Shown here: in pieces, positions 31,789 through 41,124 of the stretch | Layout of the letters: the number at the start of each line of letters is the position of its first letter | Position numbering within the stretch: position 1 is the first letter of the stretch | Assembly: GCA_018818835.1 (NCBI GenBank) | Contig: JAHIRD010000125.1 | Coordinates: forward strand, 1 to 54,292 | Direction: 5' to 3' | Source of the DNA: Pseudomonadota bacterium | GTDB taxonomy: Bacteria > Desulfobacterota > Desulfobacteria > Desulfobacterales > Desulfolunaceae | Length of the DNA: 54,292 nucleotides | Notes under the pieces: model-generated | Databases searched by the model: none | What the model was told of the DNA's origin: nothing | What the model saw: only the letters and a program-made list of their open reading frames with translations | Position numbers and translations under genes: made by a program

Positions 31789-32781
31789 ATGGGAAAACCC
31801 CAAACCATTGACGTACCCATCCAAACCCTGTGTGTCCTTTGGACCCATACGGACACCGTGGAATGCATGGAACCTGGCCCAACAGTGCCCGATGATTTGA
31901 ATCCTGTCCTGAAAAGCTTTTTTATGAAGATCCAAAGCCAGTATTTTACTGGCTTGAATCACGGGTACATACCGGCCGTGATAGAGATACTCACGCAGAT
32001 CCATGAAAAGGGCAATCAGGGCTTTATCGGGAAAACACTGGGCGTGACACGCAAGACCATCAACATTCTTGAAAAATCAAATTATAAACACATGATCCCC
32101 CAAGCCGTGATCGCAGCATTGGGCAGGGATCTGGGGGAACTGGATCAAATCAAAGCCAACGGCGATCATGTGTTTCATAGCCTGCGGCTCGTCCAAAAGA
32201 TTCTCGAGAACGCTCACATAGAGTCGGACGACATCTTGTTGGCCATCCGGCTTCACCATGAGGAGCCTTCCGACGTTGAAGGCAGCACCCCCATCGCCAT
32301 CGCCTTGAATCTGGCCCTCAGAGAGTTCAAGGAGACGGCAAGCCCAACGGTCAAACCCAAAGAGCCCCCGACATCACCTCAGGTCCTCCTGTATTCCAAA
32401 GAAGATATCCTGGGCAGGATTTATGACGCCATCGACCCCTACGGATTTTCTGTCTTTTTTTTTGAAGGAAAAATTTATGTCAGTACCAGGGAATTGAAAA
32501 ACCTCATCCCAAAAAATGATCCCAAACACGGGAAACCTCATAATGATGGTTTTGAAAAGGAGGTGAAACGATTATTGAACCTTTCTCCTGTTCGTTGCCA
32601 GCTGAAATTCAAAAACAAAAACTTCAAACCGACCAAAAGCCGTTTTTACCTGTTCGATGAGCATCAATTCAACAAACCCATTTTGGGAGAAAAAAAAATC
32701 ATCCCCAGGGATGGGGAAGGGCGCTGGCTAAGAAAAATAAACATAATAGAAGAAGAGGAACCTCATGAGCCCTCAAACTAA
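31789..32781 (+). CDS. Putative DNA-binding regulator heading the second transfer cluster
   Basis: The protein has 330 residues. Residues ~75-110 (NQGFIGKTLGVTRKTINILE) resemble a helix-turn-helix. The C-terminal third is basic (KNKNFKPTKSR) with an aromatic strand region (FSVFFFEGKIYVSTREL). AAGGAG precedes the ATG. It is the first gene of the rightward run through traA-traG and overlaps the OmpA-like gene by 17 bases. A role in controlling the operon is inferred from position. No family is recognised. Confidence 0.45.
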   Translation: MGKPQTIDVPIQTLCVLWTHTDTVECMEPGPTVPDDLNPVLKSFFMKIQSQYFTGLNHGYIPAVIEILTQIHEKGNQGFIGKTLGVTRKTINILEKSNYKHMIPQAVIAALGRDLGELDQIKANGDHVFHSLRLVQKILENAHIESDDILLAIRLHHEEPSDVEGSTPIAIALNLALREFKETASPTVKPKEPPTSPQVLLYSKEDILGRIYDAIDPYGFSVFFFEGKIYVSTRELKNLIPKNDPKHGKPHNDGFEKEVKRLLNLSPVRCQLKFKNKNFKPTKSRFYLFDEHQFNKPILGEKKIIPRDGEGRWLRKINIIEEEEPHEPSN

Positions 32782-33340
32782 ATCATGGATGACCCTTTCT
32801 CTGGCCTTTGTTTTATTTGCCGAAATACTCCAGGGGGCAGAGACAGAAAAGGGGATGTATCACAACATCATACCCAGGGCCATCACCCGGGACAACGAAA
32901 CGTATCTGGTGAACAAGAAAAAAGATCCAACGACCTTGGAATACCATCACACCATGGGCCTGACCCCCAAGGAGCCGATATCGGAATCGGAGAGCCAAAA
33001 CAAACCTCCCCAGGTCCAAAAGGTTAGGATGGACATTTATTTCAACCTCAATCAAAGCGATCTGTCAGCCTCACAAAAAGATCAGTTAAACACATTATCC
33101 ATTATGAACATAGTAGGACCCATTACAGTCGTCGGATATGCCTGTCCACTGGGGTCGCTTCACGTCAATCAGGTCATCGCGGAAAAACGGGCAAGGAATG
33201 TGGAACATTATTTAAAAACCCTAACAAAACATCAGATTAACACATATGCCAGACCCACATCCTACCGCCTCCACGATGATGTTGAGACGAACCGCCGGGT
33301 GGATGTTTTCTACATCCACCCGGCGGTTACACCCCCGTGA
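32765..33340 (+). CDS. OmpA-like peptidoglycan-binding protein
   Basis: The protein has 191 residues with a signal peptide (WMTLSLAFVLFAEILQG). The C-terminal 100 residues have the OmpA/MotB fold signature: IYFNLNQSDLSASQKDQL, VVGYACPLGS, NQVIAEKRARNVEHYL and ETNRRVDVFY. Such domains bind the peptide stem of peptidoglycan. Its place just before the pilin suggests anchoring of the conjugation machine to the wall; similar proteins occur in some transfer loci. Confidence 0.7.
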   Translation: MSPQTKSWMTLSLAFVLFAEILQGAETEKGMYHNIIPRAITRDNETYLVNKKKDPTTLEYHHTMGLTPKEPISESESQNKPPQVQKVRMDIYFNLNQSDLSASQKDQLNTLSIMNIVGPITVVGYACPLGSLHVNQVIAEKRARNVEHYLKTLTKHQINTYARPTSYRLHDDVETNRRVDVFYIHPAVTPP

Positions 33341-33386
33341 CAGGCATGTCCTATCCATGACCTTTTTAATCGACAAGGAGATATGT

Positions 33387-33716
33387 ATGAAAATCTTAAG
33401 CGGAACAAAGCGGTTTGTGAAATCAAACACCACATCCATTCTCAGCATGATGCTGATCGCCCTTGCCTTTATGGCATCCAACGCCTTTGCCATTCAGCCG
33501 CCGACTGCGGATTCTTTCGCATACACCCTGTATGATCTCGCCGTGATCCAGGGCCTACAAGGTGCCCTCGGATTTGTGGGCGGCTTGTTCGCGGTGTTGT
33601 ACGGGGTGTATCTGGGGGCTCAGAACAAGTATTTGCCAGCAGTTGGCACGGCCATCTGCGGCGGGGTCCTTATCGGTGCGGACAGGCTTGTTACAAGCAT
33701 GGGTATGGTTTTTTAA
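33387..33716 (+). CDS. traA: TraA-type pilin precursor
   Basis: The protein has 109 residues from ATG at 33387 (AAGGAG upstream). A long leader ends in ASNAFA at 35, giving a 74-residue mature protein, close to the 70 of F pilin. It has two hydrophobic helices (GLQGALGFVGGLFAVLYGVYLG and VGTAICGGVLIGA) joined by a short polar loop (AQNKYLPA). It is followed by a terminator-like hairpin, as is usual for a gene needed in excess over those downstream, then by traL. Confidence 0.75.
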   Translation: MKILSGTKRFVKSNTTSILSMMLIALAFMASNAFAIQPPTADSFAYTLYDLAVIQGLQGALGFVGGLFAVLYGVYLGAQNKYLPAVGTAICGGVLIGADRLVTSMGMVF

Positions 33717-33743
33717 CAGCCAAGGACCGTGGATCAGACTTTG

Positions 33744-33777
33744 AGCTGCCCGATACCTTTGGCCGGGCAGCTTTTTT
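33744..33777 (+). terminator. Hairpin after the pilin gene
   Basis: AGCTGCCCG (33744-33752) pairs with CGGGCAGCT (33764-33772), followed by a T-run. Inside an operon, partial termination here would favour pilin over the downstream assembly genes. Confidence 0.75.
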
Positions 33778-33797
33778 AAATAGATAAAGGAGCGGTT

Positions 33798-34067
33798 ATG
33801 GACGACAATAAATTCCCCCAACACCTCTCCGCCCCCCTCCAGTTTATGTGGTGGGACGCGGACACCTTTCTTGTCATCGTCATCTTTATGACCATGGGTA
33901 TGCTGAATGGTGGGTGGGCACTCGTTGTCATGGTTGTCGGGCCTCTTTTGTATGCCCAGGCCAAAAAAAGATACACCTCGAGTTTTCTGATTCACCTGAT
34001 GTATTTCACCGGATTCAAGCGGTTATCCCATTATCCCTCGTTTTTTGAAAACGAGTTCATGGAGTAA
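33798..34067 (+). CDS. traL: TraL
   Basis: The protein has 89 residues. FPQHLSAPLQFMWWDAD at the N-terminus and two adjacent membrane helices (TFLVIVIFMTMGML, ALVVMVVGPLLYA) are characteristic of F-type TraL, an inner-membrane component of the pilus assembly apparatus. AAAGGAG lies upstream. Confidence 0.85.
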   Translation: MDDNKFPQHLSAPLQFMWWDADTFLVIVIFMTMGMLNGGWALVVMVVGPLLYAQAKKRYTSSFLIHLMYFTGFKRLSHYPSFFENEFME

Positions 34068-34070
34068 GCC

Positions 34071-34625
34071 ATGCATCTTAACCATTTTCTTGAATATACC
34101 GAAAACCTCACCGTCGAAAACAAGCTTCTGAAATTCGTTGTCTTCATCATCGGTGTGTCCAGCGTGATTTCCATGGCCCTGGTGTATCTCGCACTGAACT
34201 ACCAGAAAACCATCATACTCCCCCCGGTGGTGGACCGGCAGATCGTTGTGAGCGGCAACGACGCCAACGATGATTATTTCAAGCTTTACACAAAATATAT
34301 CATCAGTCTTCTGCTGAATTACACCCCGGTGATCTTTGACGACCAGGCCAAGGACCTCCTGGCCTTGTGTACCCCGTCTTTTATGCCGAGCCTTGAAAAG
34401 AAATTAAAAGAAATCAAAACGGGCGTGGAAAAGCTATCCATCACCAGCGTTTTTTACCCCCAGAAAATCACCATCGACCGGAAACAATCATGCATCACCG
34501 TTACGGGAAAAAGGGATCACACCGCCCGTGGGGAGCTGATCGAAAGTGTCAGGAAAACATATATTATCTCATACACCCTGGACATGGGGAGGCTTTATGT
34601 CAACGATATCATGGAAAAAGATTGA
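34071..34625 (+). CDS. traE: TraE
   Basis: The protein has 184 residues: one N-terminal membrane helix (FVVFIIGVSSVISMALVYL), then a VirB8-like periplasmic domain beginning ILPPVVDRQIVVSG and with YFKLYTKYIISLLLNYTP. This is TraE, the VirB8 counterpart in F-type systems. It follows traL at three bases and overlaps the traK start. Confidence 0.85.
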   Translation: MHLNHFLEYTENLTVENKLLKFVVFIIGVSSVISMALVYLALNYQKTIILPPVVDRQIVVSGNDANDDYFKLYTKYIISLLLNYTPVIFDDQAKDLLALCTPSFMPSLEKKLKEIKTGVEKLSITSVFYPQKITIDRKQSCITVTGKRDHTARGELIESVRKTYIISYTLDMGRLYVNDIMEKD

Positions 34626-35424
34626 TTGGATGGCCATGGTGATCGCCGTCCTTTTTGCGGGATCGTCACCGGCCCATGCGGATGGCCCGACGTTTTCTCC
34701 CAGACGAGCCCCTGAACTCACCGAACCCGTCCTTGTTCTTCCTGAAAACCCCACCGCCATCGAACTCAGCAACCGGGATATCAACCGCATCACCTGCGGA
34801 GGGCACAGGCCAGTCAAGGACCTCATCTTTTCTGAGGAAAAAGGCATCATCGAAAAGAAAAGCGGTGAAAACGTCTACATCAAGTTTCTGGTTCAGAAAG
34901 ACGGTTCGGGAACAAAACGCTACCGGAGCGAACAGGCGGAAATCTTCGTGCTTTGCGGAGCGGAAGCCACCAACTACACGATGATCGTATCCCCCAAGGA
35001 TATCGATGCCCGCCATGTGATCCTGGCCGGTCCCAAAGACAATGTTAAAAAAAACCTGTCTTTGTTTGAAGGCATGGATTTCGAAAAAAAGATCATGGCC
35101 ATCATGCAGCAGGGTTATAACGCCGATTATCCGGATAGTTATGCCATTGTTTCGGTGAACGACACACTCCCCTCGGGAGTGCAAGGCGTGACGGCCACCT
35201 TGAAAACTCTGGTCACCATCGAAGGGGAGGGCTTGATACTCAAAGAGATCATTTTGTCCCATGACCCCGAAGACGAAAGCCAAGAGCCCGTAGAGGTCGA
35301 GGAAAAAATATTTTTAAACAGGGATATCACCCTAAACCCCATAGGGATCGCCCTGGACCATTCGTCGGTCGTTCCAGGACGAGATACCCGGCTGTTTATT
35401 CTGGAACAATCCATCACATCATAA
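34597..35424 (+). CDS. traK: TraK secretin-like protein
   Basis: The protein has 275 residues from ATG at 34597, chosen for GGAGG four bases upstream; the open frame extends into traE. A signal peptide ends in SSPAHA. The mature part (IELSNRDINRITC, VYIKFLVQ, EIFVLCG) matches TraK, the VirB9-like outer core subunit that forms the ring with TraB and TraV. Confidence 0.8.
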   Translation: MSTISWKKIDWMAMVIAVLFAGSSPAHADGPTFSPRRAPELTEPVLVLPENPTAIELSNRDINRITCGGHRPVKDLIFSEEKGIIEKKSGENVYIKFLVQKDGSGTKRYRSEQAEIFVLCGAEATNYTMIVSPKDIDARHVILAGPKDNVKKNLSLFEGMDFEKKIMAIMQQGYNADYPDSYAIVSVNDTLPSGVQGVTATLKTLVTIEGEGLILKEIILSHDPEDESQEPVEVEEKIFLNRDITLNPIGIALDHSSVVPGRDTRLFILEQSITS

Positions 35425-35439
35425 AAAAGGACCGTGACC

Positions 35440-36690
35440 ATGCAGGAAGAGATCAACACCCAAGCCCAAGACACCGGGGGAGCACCGGCCAAACGAAAGA
35501 TTCTCCTCTGGGACAGCCTGGATCCTAAAAAAAAGCGCATCGTGTCCGTCACCGTCATATCCGTCATTGCCCTGATCATGATGCTGTTCGCCTACCAGTC
35601 CAGACAGAAACACAAAGAGATCCAGACGGCAGAAAAAATCGAGGCCAAGGATATCAACCTGGATACGTCCATGATCGAAGAAACCCTGCAGGATGTCCTC
35701 CTGAAACGGCAAAAGGAAAAGGATCAGGAGCTTGAGGACCTTAAAGATAAAATTAAGGAACTCGCTGATCGGAAGAAAGACATCCATGAGATCAAGCAGA
35801 CACCCCATGAGCAGATTACACAGAAGAATGAGTTAAACGAAAAGGAGGATATACCGTATCCTCTTCCCCCGCCGTCTCCCCGGAAGGTAAGCATGGAGGA
35901 CAAGATTTTTCATTCAAGCGGTATGGAAAACCCGCCATCTGTCTATCAGACCGTTGAAATGGTCGGGGGCATCAACTCGTCACCCATCACTATCGAACCG
36001 GAAAAAAAAACGCCGGAAAACCCAAAAAATTCGATTTTTCTGCCTCCTTCTTTTGTGGAGGCAACCTTGTTATCCGGCGTGACGGCCAAAACCAAAGCTC
36101 AGGCAAAAAGTGATCCGTCACCCCTGCTATTCCGGATCAAGGATCTGGCGATTCTCCCCAACCGGGTCAAAGCCAATCTCAAGGGATGTTTCGTCATCGG
36201 GGAAGGGGTGGGGGACCTGGCAGACGAACGGGTTCACGCCCGATTGGTCACCTTGTCCTGCGTATCCAAAAACGGGGAGTCTGTCATTGATCACCCCGTT
36301 AAAGGCTGGGCCGAGGATAATGCAGACGGGCGAGTAGGCCTCCAGGGCAGGGTGGTGGCCAAGATGGGAACCCATGTGGCCCGAACCGCCCTGGCAGGTT
36401 TTATCGGCGGATTCGGAGACGCCATGAACGCCGCATCCTCCGAGACATCCCTCACCACCAGCGGCATCCCCACCAGCATCTACACAGACAGCGACATGAA
36501 AACCTTTGCCAAAGCAGGCATGGGTTCGGGCATGAAAGGGGCCAGCGACGATTTGAAAAAATTCTATCTGGATCTGGCCGCCCAGACCATCCCCGTGATC
36601 GAGGTCCTTCCGGCCAAGGAAGTCACCCTGGTGTTTTCGGAAGGTGTGGACCTCACCATCAAAGATGTCAACCTTGGAGGCACCTTATGA
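35440..36690 (+). CDS. traB: TraB scaffold protein
   Basis: The protein has 416 residues from ATG at 35440 (a GTG lies two codons upstream). A membrane helix near 30-50 (VSVTVISVIALIMMLFAY) is followed by a coiled coil (LLKRQKEKDQELEDLKDKI). A Pro-rich stretch (YPLPPPSPRK) and the VirB10-like C-terminal domain follow (LPNRVKANLKGCFVIGEG...). This is TraB, which spans both membranes in the core complex. Its stop overlaps traV. Confidence 0.85.
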   Translation: MQEEINTQAQDTGGAPAKRKILLWDSLDPKKKRIVSVTVISVIALIMMLFAYQSRQKHKEIQTAEKIEAKDINLDTSMIEETLQDVLLKRQKEKDQELEDLKDKIKELADRKKDIHEIKQTPHEQITQKNELNEKEDIPYPLPPPSPRKVSMEDKIFHSSGMENPPSVYQTVEMVGGINSSPITIEPEKKTPENPKNSIFLPPSFVEATLLSGVTAKTKAQAKSDPSPLLFRIKDLAILPNRVKANLKGCFVIGEGVGDLADERVHARLVTLSCVSKNGESVIDHPVKGWAEDNADGRVGLQGRVVAKMGTHVARTALAGFIGGFGDAMNAASSETSLTTSGIPTSIYTDSDMKTFAKAGMGSGMKGASDDLKKFYLDLAAQTIPVIEVLPAKEVTLVFSEGVDLTIKDVNLGGTL

Positions 36691-37163
36691 AAAACATAGT
36701 CATCATTTTTAGTGTCATATTCCTTGTTTCGGGCTGCACGTCCGTTTGGAACCCCTATGAATCCGAATTTCGCTGTACAGGCCAGGGGAATGAGGGCCGG
36801 TGTACCTCCACCATGGGGGCCTACAATGAAAGCCTCGGCGTCGTTCCCATGGGGGATCGCGAATGTGATGATTGCTGTGAGCCCTCGAAAAAAAAGGACC
36901 ACCAAAAAGACAAAAAACAGTTTTCTCCCACTGAAAATAAGCATCTCAGCCCCGAGCAGGTCTACAACAAAAATCGCTACGACCTGATGACCCAAATGGT
37001 CCGGGAAGAAAAACCTCCCGTGGTAATACCTCCGGAGGTGGTGAGGGTTCTGATTCTACCATACAAGGGCGCGGACAACCGCATGTACGGATTCCGATTC
37101 AGCTATTTTTTCGCCACCGAACCCCAGTGGCAGTTTGCCATCGGCAAGGAAGGAGACGAGTGA
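36687..37163 (+). CDS. traV: TraV lipoprotein
   Basis: The protein has 158 residues. A lipobox LVSGC places the lipidated Cys at 17. NPYESEFRCTG and the second cysteine pair (GRCTSTMGAY) are typical of TraV, the VirB7-like lipoprotein of the outer-membrane core. It overlaps traB and traC. Confidence 0.85.
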   Translation: MKNIVIIFSVIFLVSGCTSVWNPYESEFRCTGQGNEGRCTSTMGAYNESLGVVPMGDRECDDCCEPSKKKDHQKDKKQFSPTENKHLSPEQVYNKNRYDLMTQMVREEKPPVVIPPEVVRVLILPYKGADNRMYGFRFSYFFATEPQWQFAIGKEGDE

Positions 37164-39664
37164 TGGGAATGACCATGGATATCCTGCGTACCTTGTTCAC
37201 ATCCAACGGCCTGTCCCGGCGAGACTTGAAACGCATGCTTCGCCGGGTCACATTTTCTTCCTATCTGCCCTACAGAGCCTTTGACCCCGATAGCCATACC
37301 TATGTGAACATGGATGATTCCCTGGGATGGATCTGGGAGTGCCAACCTCTGGTATTTGCGGGAACCCAGACCTTCACGGACCTCCAGGGCCTTTTCACGG
37401 CCGGCCTTCCGGATGATACCGTGCTACAGTTTATCCTTTACGCAGATCCTGACGTGACGGACATCACGGGTCATTATGCGTCACTGAAAACCCGGGATGA
37501 GGACATTGTCCGGGAAACCACACGCCGAACCGTGGAATATATTCAGGAAGGCACCCGGGGTCTCAAGCAGATGGCCGGAATCCCGGTGAGAAAAGCCCGA
37601 TTGTTCGTGGTTTTAAAATTAGCCGTGAACAAGAACCAGACCGAGCGGGAGGTGCTGTCTTTCAGGGACAATATCTTCGAGATCCTCAAAGGGGCCAATC
37701 TGGCCCCCACCTACGCACACCCAGGCCGTTTGATCCAGTTGATCGGTGGAATCATCAACGGAAAAAAATCCCCCCAAACGCCCCATGACCCCATGGTTCC
37801 CATCAACAAACAAATCATCCAAAGCGAGACCCGTGTGCAGACACAATGGGACAGGATATTCAGTGGGGATCGCATATTCCGGTGCCATACCGTGAAAAAA
37901 ATGGCCACGACCATTGAGCCCCTGACCTTCAATTTTCTGACCGGTGATATCTGGGGCCCGCGTTCCGACGGGAACCAGATCACCGTGCCTTATATTTTGG
38001 CCGTCAATATCGTTTTCTGCGACCTGTACACCAGCCTTCACGCCAAAACCAACCTGGTGATCAAACAGCAGGCGGCCGGATCCATTGCTCACTCACTTCA
38101 GCGGAAACAAGCAGAATACCTCTGGGCCTCCGGTGAACTTGACAAGGGCGTACGCTTTATCCGCATCCAGCCCATCATCTGGCACATGGCCAAAACGGAA
38201 ACCGAATCACGGGAGACCTCCGCCCGGGTGAAACGGCTCTGGGACGCCAAAGGGTTCGTCACCCAGGAAGACCGGGGGATTTTGAACATCCTTTTCCTTT
38301 CGGCTCTGCCCTTTGGGCTGTACACCCAGGAAGGGGCCGTGGATTTTATCGACCGTGATTTCATCTGCCATCCCGGCATGGCCGTCAAATGCCTGCCCAT
38401 CCAGCATGATTTCATGGGTGGCGGCAAACCCCATATGCTGTTCACCGGTAGGAAAGGTCAAATCGTGGCCTTTGACCTGTTTTCAAAGACGTCCAACAAT
38501 TACAACGGTCTGATAAGCGCCGAATCCGGATCGGGTAAGAGTTTTGTCACCAACAAAATCGCCTACGAGATGTTTGCCAGTGGGGCAAAAATAAGGTTGA
38601 TCGACATCGGGGGCAGTTACCGGAAGCTTTGCAGTATTTTAAACGGAAAATTCATCAATTTTTCCAAACGGTCCCGAATCTGCCTGAATCCCTTCAGCAA
38701 CATCACCGACATTGATGAAGACATTGCATCCATCGCCGCCGTCATCTCCCAGATGATCTTTTCCAAATCGCAGAAGGCCCCCGAGCAATCCGAGTACACC
38801 ATCATCAAAGCGGCCATCCGATCCGTCTATGAAATCTATGGAACCAAGGGCGATATCGATAAGGTATGCGAGACCCTCCGGAGTCCCAAAAAACACATGG
38901 CCATGTTCTACGAGATGGAAGAGTCCTGCGAAGAAGACAACTGTCTGGTGGACCTTAAAAAACTGTCCACGGAAATGGCCTTCAATCTTAGAACCTTCAC
39001 CCGTGAGGGCGAATACGGCAAATGGTTTAACGGTCCAGCCACCTTGAATATCGCAACAGACGAATTTGTGGTTCTGGAGTTGGATGAACTCAAGGTCCAA
39101 CCCGAACTGTTCAACGTGGTTACCCTCCAGTTGATCAACGAAATCACCACGGCGGCGTATCTGTCGGACAAGTCTCAAAAGCAGGTGATCATTTTTGATG
39201 AAGCCTGGCAGTTTTTCGGAGAATCCTCCCTTTTGGCCCAGGTCATCGAGGAAGGGTATCGAAAGGCCCGTAAAAGCGGCGTTTCGTTTTTTTGCATTAC
39301 CCAATCTGTCATGGACACCCAGCAATTCGGCAAGGTGGGGGCAGTGATCCGTGCCAATTCGGCCAACAAACTCATGCTCCAATCCTCGGATATCCAGCAA
39401 GCCAGTGCCCAAAAAATAATCGATTACCCCCCCTTTGTCATTGAGCTTTTGAAAAGCGTCAAATCACCCAAGCCCCGTTATTCGGAGATATTCATCGACT
39501 GCCCCTCAGGCTGCGGGGTCATGCGCCTGTCCGTGGATCCTTTCACCTACCTCATGTATACGTCCGATGCAGACGACAACAGGAAAATCAACACCCTTTT
39601 GGAGCAAGGCCTGAGCTACACCCAGGTCTTCAACCGCTTGGCGGGCGATGAGGAGACAGCCTAA
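37163..39664 (+). CDS. traC: TraC (VirB4-like) ATPase
   Basis: The protein has 833 residues from ATG at 37163 (GGAG seven bases upstream, overlapping the traV stop); the longer frame is rejected. The N-terminal TraC domain is followed by Walker A ISAESGSGKSFV near 450-462 and Walker B QVIIFDEAWQFF near 672-683, then the FCITQSVMD motif. TraC energises pilus assembly at the inner membrane. Length is close to F TraC (875). Confidence 0.9.
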   Translation: MGMTMDILRTLFTSNGLSRRDLKRMLRRVTFSSYLPYRAFDPDSHTYVNMDDSLGWIWECQPLVFAGTQTFTDLQGLFTAGLPDDTVLQFILYADPDVTDITGHYASLKTRDEDIVRETTRRTVEYIQEGTRGLKQMAGIPVRKARLFVVLKLAVNKNQTEREVLSFRDNIFEILKGANLAPTYAHPGRLIQLIGGIINGKKSPQTPHDPMVPINKQIIQSETRVQTQWDRIFSGDRIFRCHTVKKMATTIEPLTFNFLTGDIWGPRSDGNQITVPYILAVNIVFCDLYTSLHAKTNLVIKQQAAGSIAHSLQRKQAEYLWASGELDKGVRFIRIQPIIWHMAKTETESRETSARVKRLWDAKGFVTQEDRGILNILFLSALPFGLYTQEGAVDFIDRDFICHPGMAVKCLPIQHDFMGGGKPHMLFTGRKGQIVAFDLFSKTSNNYNGLISAESGSGKSFVTNKIAYEMFASGAKIRLIDIGGSYRKLCSILNGKFINFSKRSRICLNPFSNITDIDEDIASIAAVISQMIFSKSQKAPEQSEYTIIKAAIRSVYEIYGTKGDIDKVCETLRSPKKHMAMFYEMEESCEEDNCLVDLKKLSTEMAFNLRTFTREGEYGKWFNGPATLNIATDEFVVLELDELKVQPELFNVVTLQLINEITTAAYLSDKSQKQVIIFDEAWQFFGESSLLAQVIEEGYRKARKSGVSFFCITQSVMDTQQFGKVGAVIRANSANKLMLQSSDIQQASAQKIIDYPPFVIELLKSVKSPKPRYSEIFIDCPSGCGVMRLSVDPFTYLMYTSDADDNRKINTLLEQGLSYTQVFNRLAGDEETA

Positions 39665-39675
39665 AGGAGAGCACA

Positions 39676-41124
39676 ATGAAAATATGGATATGGATGGCCA
39701 TGATGATTTTAACCGCCTCCATGGGCCGGGCCAATGACTGGGTAGACACGTGGATTGACCAGAAAACCGTGACCGGCCCCGACTATTATTCAACCCAGCA
39801 ACGGGGATACGGATCGTTTGGAAGCTTTTCAGCAAGATGGCAAAACCAGGCGGAACAAGTGTTTTCCTATACCAAACCCCGATACAACATCGGTTGCGGA
39901 GGTGTAGACCTGTTTTTGGGCGGGTTCTCGTTCATGGAATTCGATCACCTTGTGAAAAAGATGGAAAAGATCATGGGGCCGGCGGCGGCCGCCTTTGCCT
40001 TTGATATCGCCATGAGCACCTTAAACGCCCAGGCCTCGAAAAGTATCGGGAAATTTCTGGCGATCATGGACCGCTTGAATCAGCTTCAGCTTGATGAATG
40101 CTCCGCCGGAAAAACGGTGGCGGCTTACATGAGCCCCATCAAATCTCCGGCGGATAAATCCGCCGCCCTTTCGGAATTTCTTCAGGATTCAGGAGCCGAG
40201 GACCTGTGGACCGATATCTCGAACATGGGTAAGGGCGGAACCGCTGACTCGGCCCTTACCCAAAGCGGTGCATCCGTCCTGGACACCGTCACGGGGTGTC
40301 CCACCGATTTAAAAGATATCGTATTTACGGAAGGGTACATCTTTGACCATCTCGGGGAAAAACACGGGTATTCCTCCGACCAGATCAATTTGATCCGGGG
40401 ACTGGTGGGTGATGTGTTGATCAGTACGGACAGTGGCGGCCTGGATTATGTGGCCGTCTCCCCCTGCACGGAAAATTACAGTAATGTACTGGATACGATG
40501 ATCAATGGGGATATTCAGATCAAAACACCCACAGGGTGTACCGCCCTTGGAGATATTCACGTCGGGCAAACGTCCTACACCAATCTCAAACAGTGGGCCG
40601 CAACGATGATTGAGCACCTGGGGCAGAAACTCGCATCAAAAACAGCACTGTTAACCGATGAAGAGGGATTTGTTTCCATGGTGCCATTGCCGGTGTTTTC
40701 AGCCATACGCTCCGAGATTTCTCAATCCGGCGATAACACAGCCCAGATCATCATCAATTCAGCAGCAGCCTATTCGGACTATGTGGCCTCCATTGTCGCG
40801 TACAACATGCTGGGTGATCTGGCCGCAGGAATCCAGGAAGCCCTTTCCACAGCGTTGAAACTCCAAAATGCCCAAAAAGGTGCGGCGGCTCCGAACAACC
40901 AGGCCAACTGTAAAATCGAATTGTCAGCGGACGGGTTCGCCCTCTTGCTGGAAAAGAAGCATGCCCTGATCGATATCATGAGACGGGTTTACCCTGAATT
41001 CGAAACAAAAATTGCCCAGATCAATACCACCCTTGAAAATAACCGCATCCTTGCGGAACGATCGGAAATGGTTCAAACAAAAATCCGGGAACAGTTTGGA
41101 CACGATTCCGGTCCTAACCCATGA
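39676..41124 (+). CDS. traH: TraH
   Basis: The protein has 482 residues with a signal peptide (MAMMILTASMGRAN). RPRYNIGCGGVDLFLGGFSFM-type sequence (here PRYNIGCGGVDLFLGGFS), the Ala-rich helix and DECSAGKTVAAY are signatures of TraH. TraH is a periplasmic/outer-membrane protein needed for pilus extension in F-type systems. It overlaps traG by ATGA. Confidence 0.9.
   Translation: MKIWIWMAMMILTASMGRANDWVDTWIDQKTVTGPDYYSTQQRGYGSFGSFSARWQNQAEQVFSYTKPRYNIGCGGVDLFLGGFSFMEFDHLVKKMEKIMGPAAAAFAFDIAMSTLNAQASKSIGKFLAIMDRLNQLQLDECSAGKTVAAYMSPIKSPADKSAALSEFLQDSGAEDLWTDISNMGKGGTADSALTQSGASVLDTVTGCPTDLKDIVFTEGYIFDHLGEKHGYSSDQINLIRGLVGDVLISTDSGGLDYVAVSPCTENYSNVLDTMINGDIQIKTPTGCTALGDIHVGQTSYTNLKQWAATMIEHLGQKLASKTALLTDEEGFVSMVPLPVFSAIRSEISQSGDNTAQIIINSAAAYSDYVASIVAYNMLGDLAAGIQEALSTALKLQNAQKGAAAPNNQANCKIELSADGFALLLEKKHALIDIMRRVYPEFETKIAQINTTLENNRILAERSEMVQTKIREQFGHDSGPNP

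Noticed and set aside
31636-32004. Long N-terminal extension of the DUF4143 ATPase
   Set aside because: It covers the divergent promoter region and runs antisense to the gene at 31789. The family normally begins close to the P-loop, and a good site precedes the ATG at 31635.
31789-32781. Calling the 330-residue protein a relaxase or replication initiator
   Set aside because: No HUH triad, catalytic tyrosine context or Rep-type winged-helix signature could be seen; only a weak helix-turn-helix pattern.
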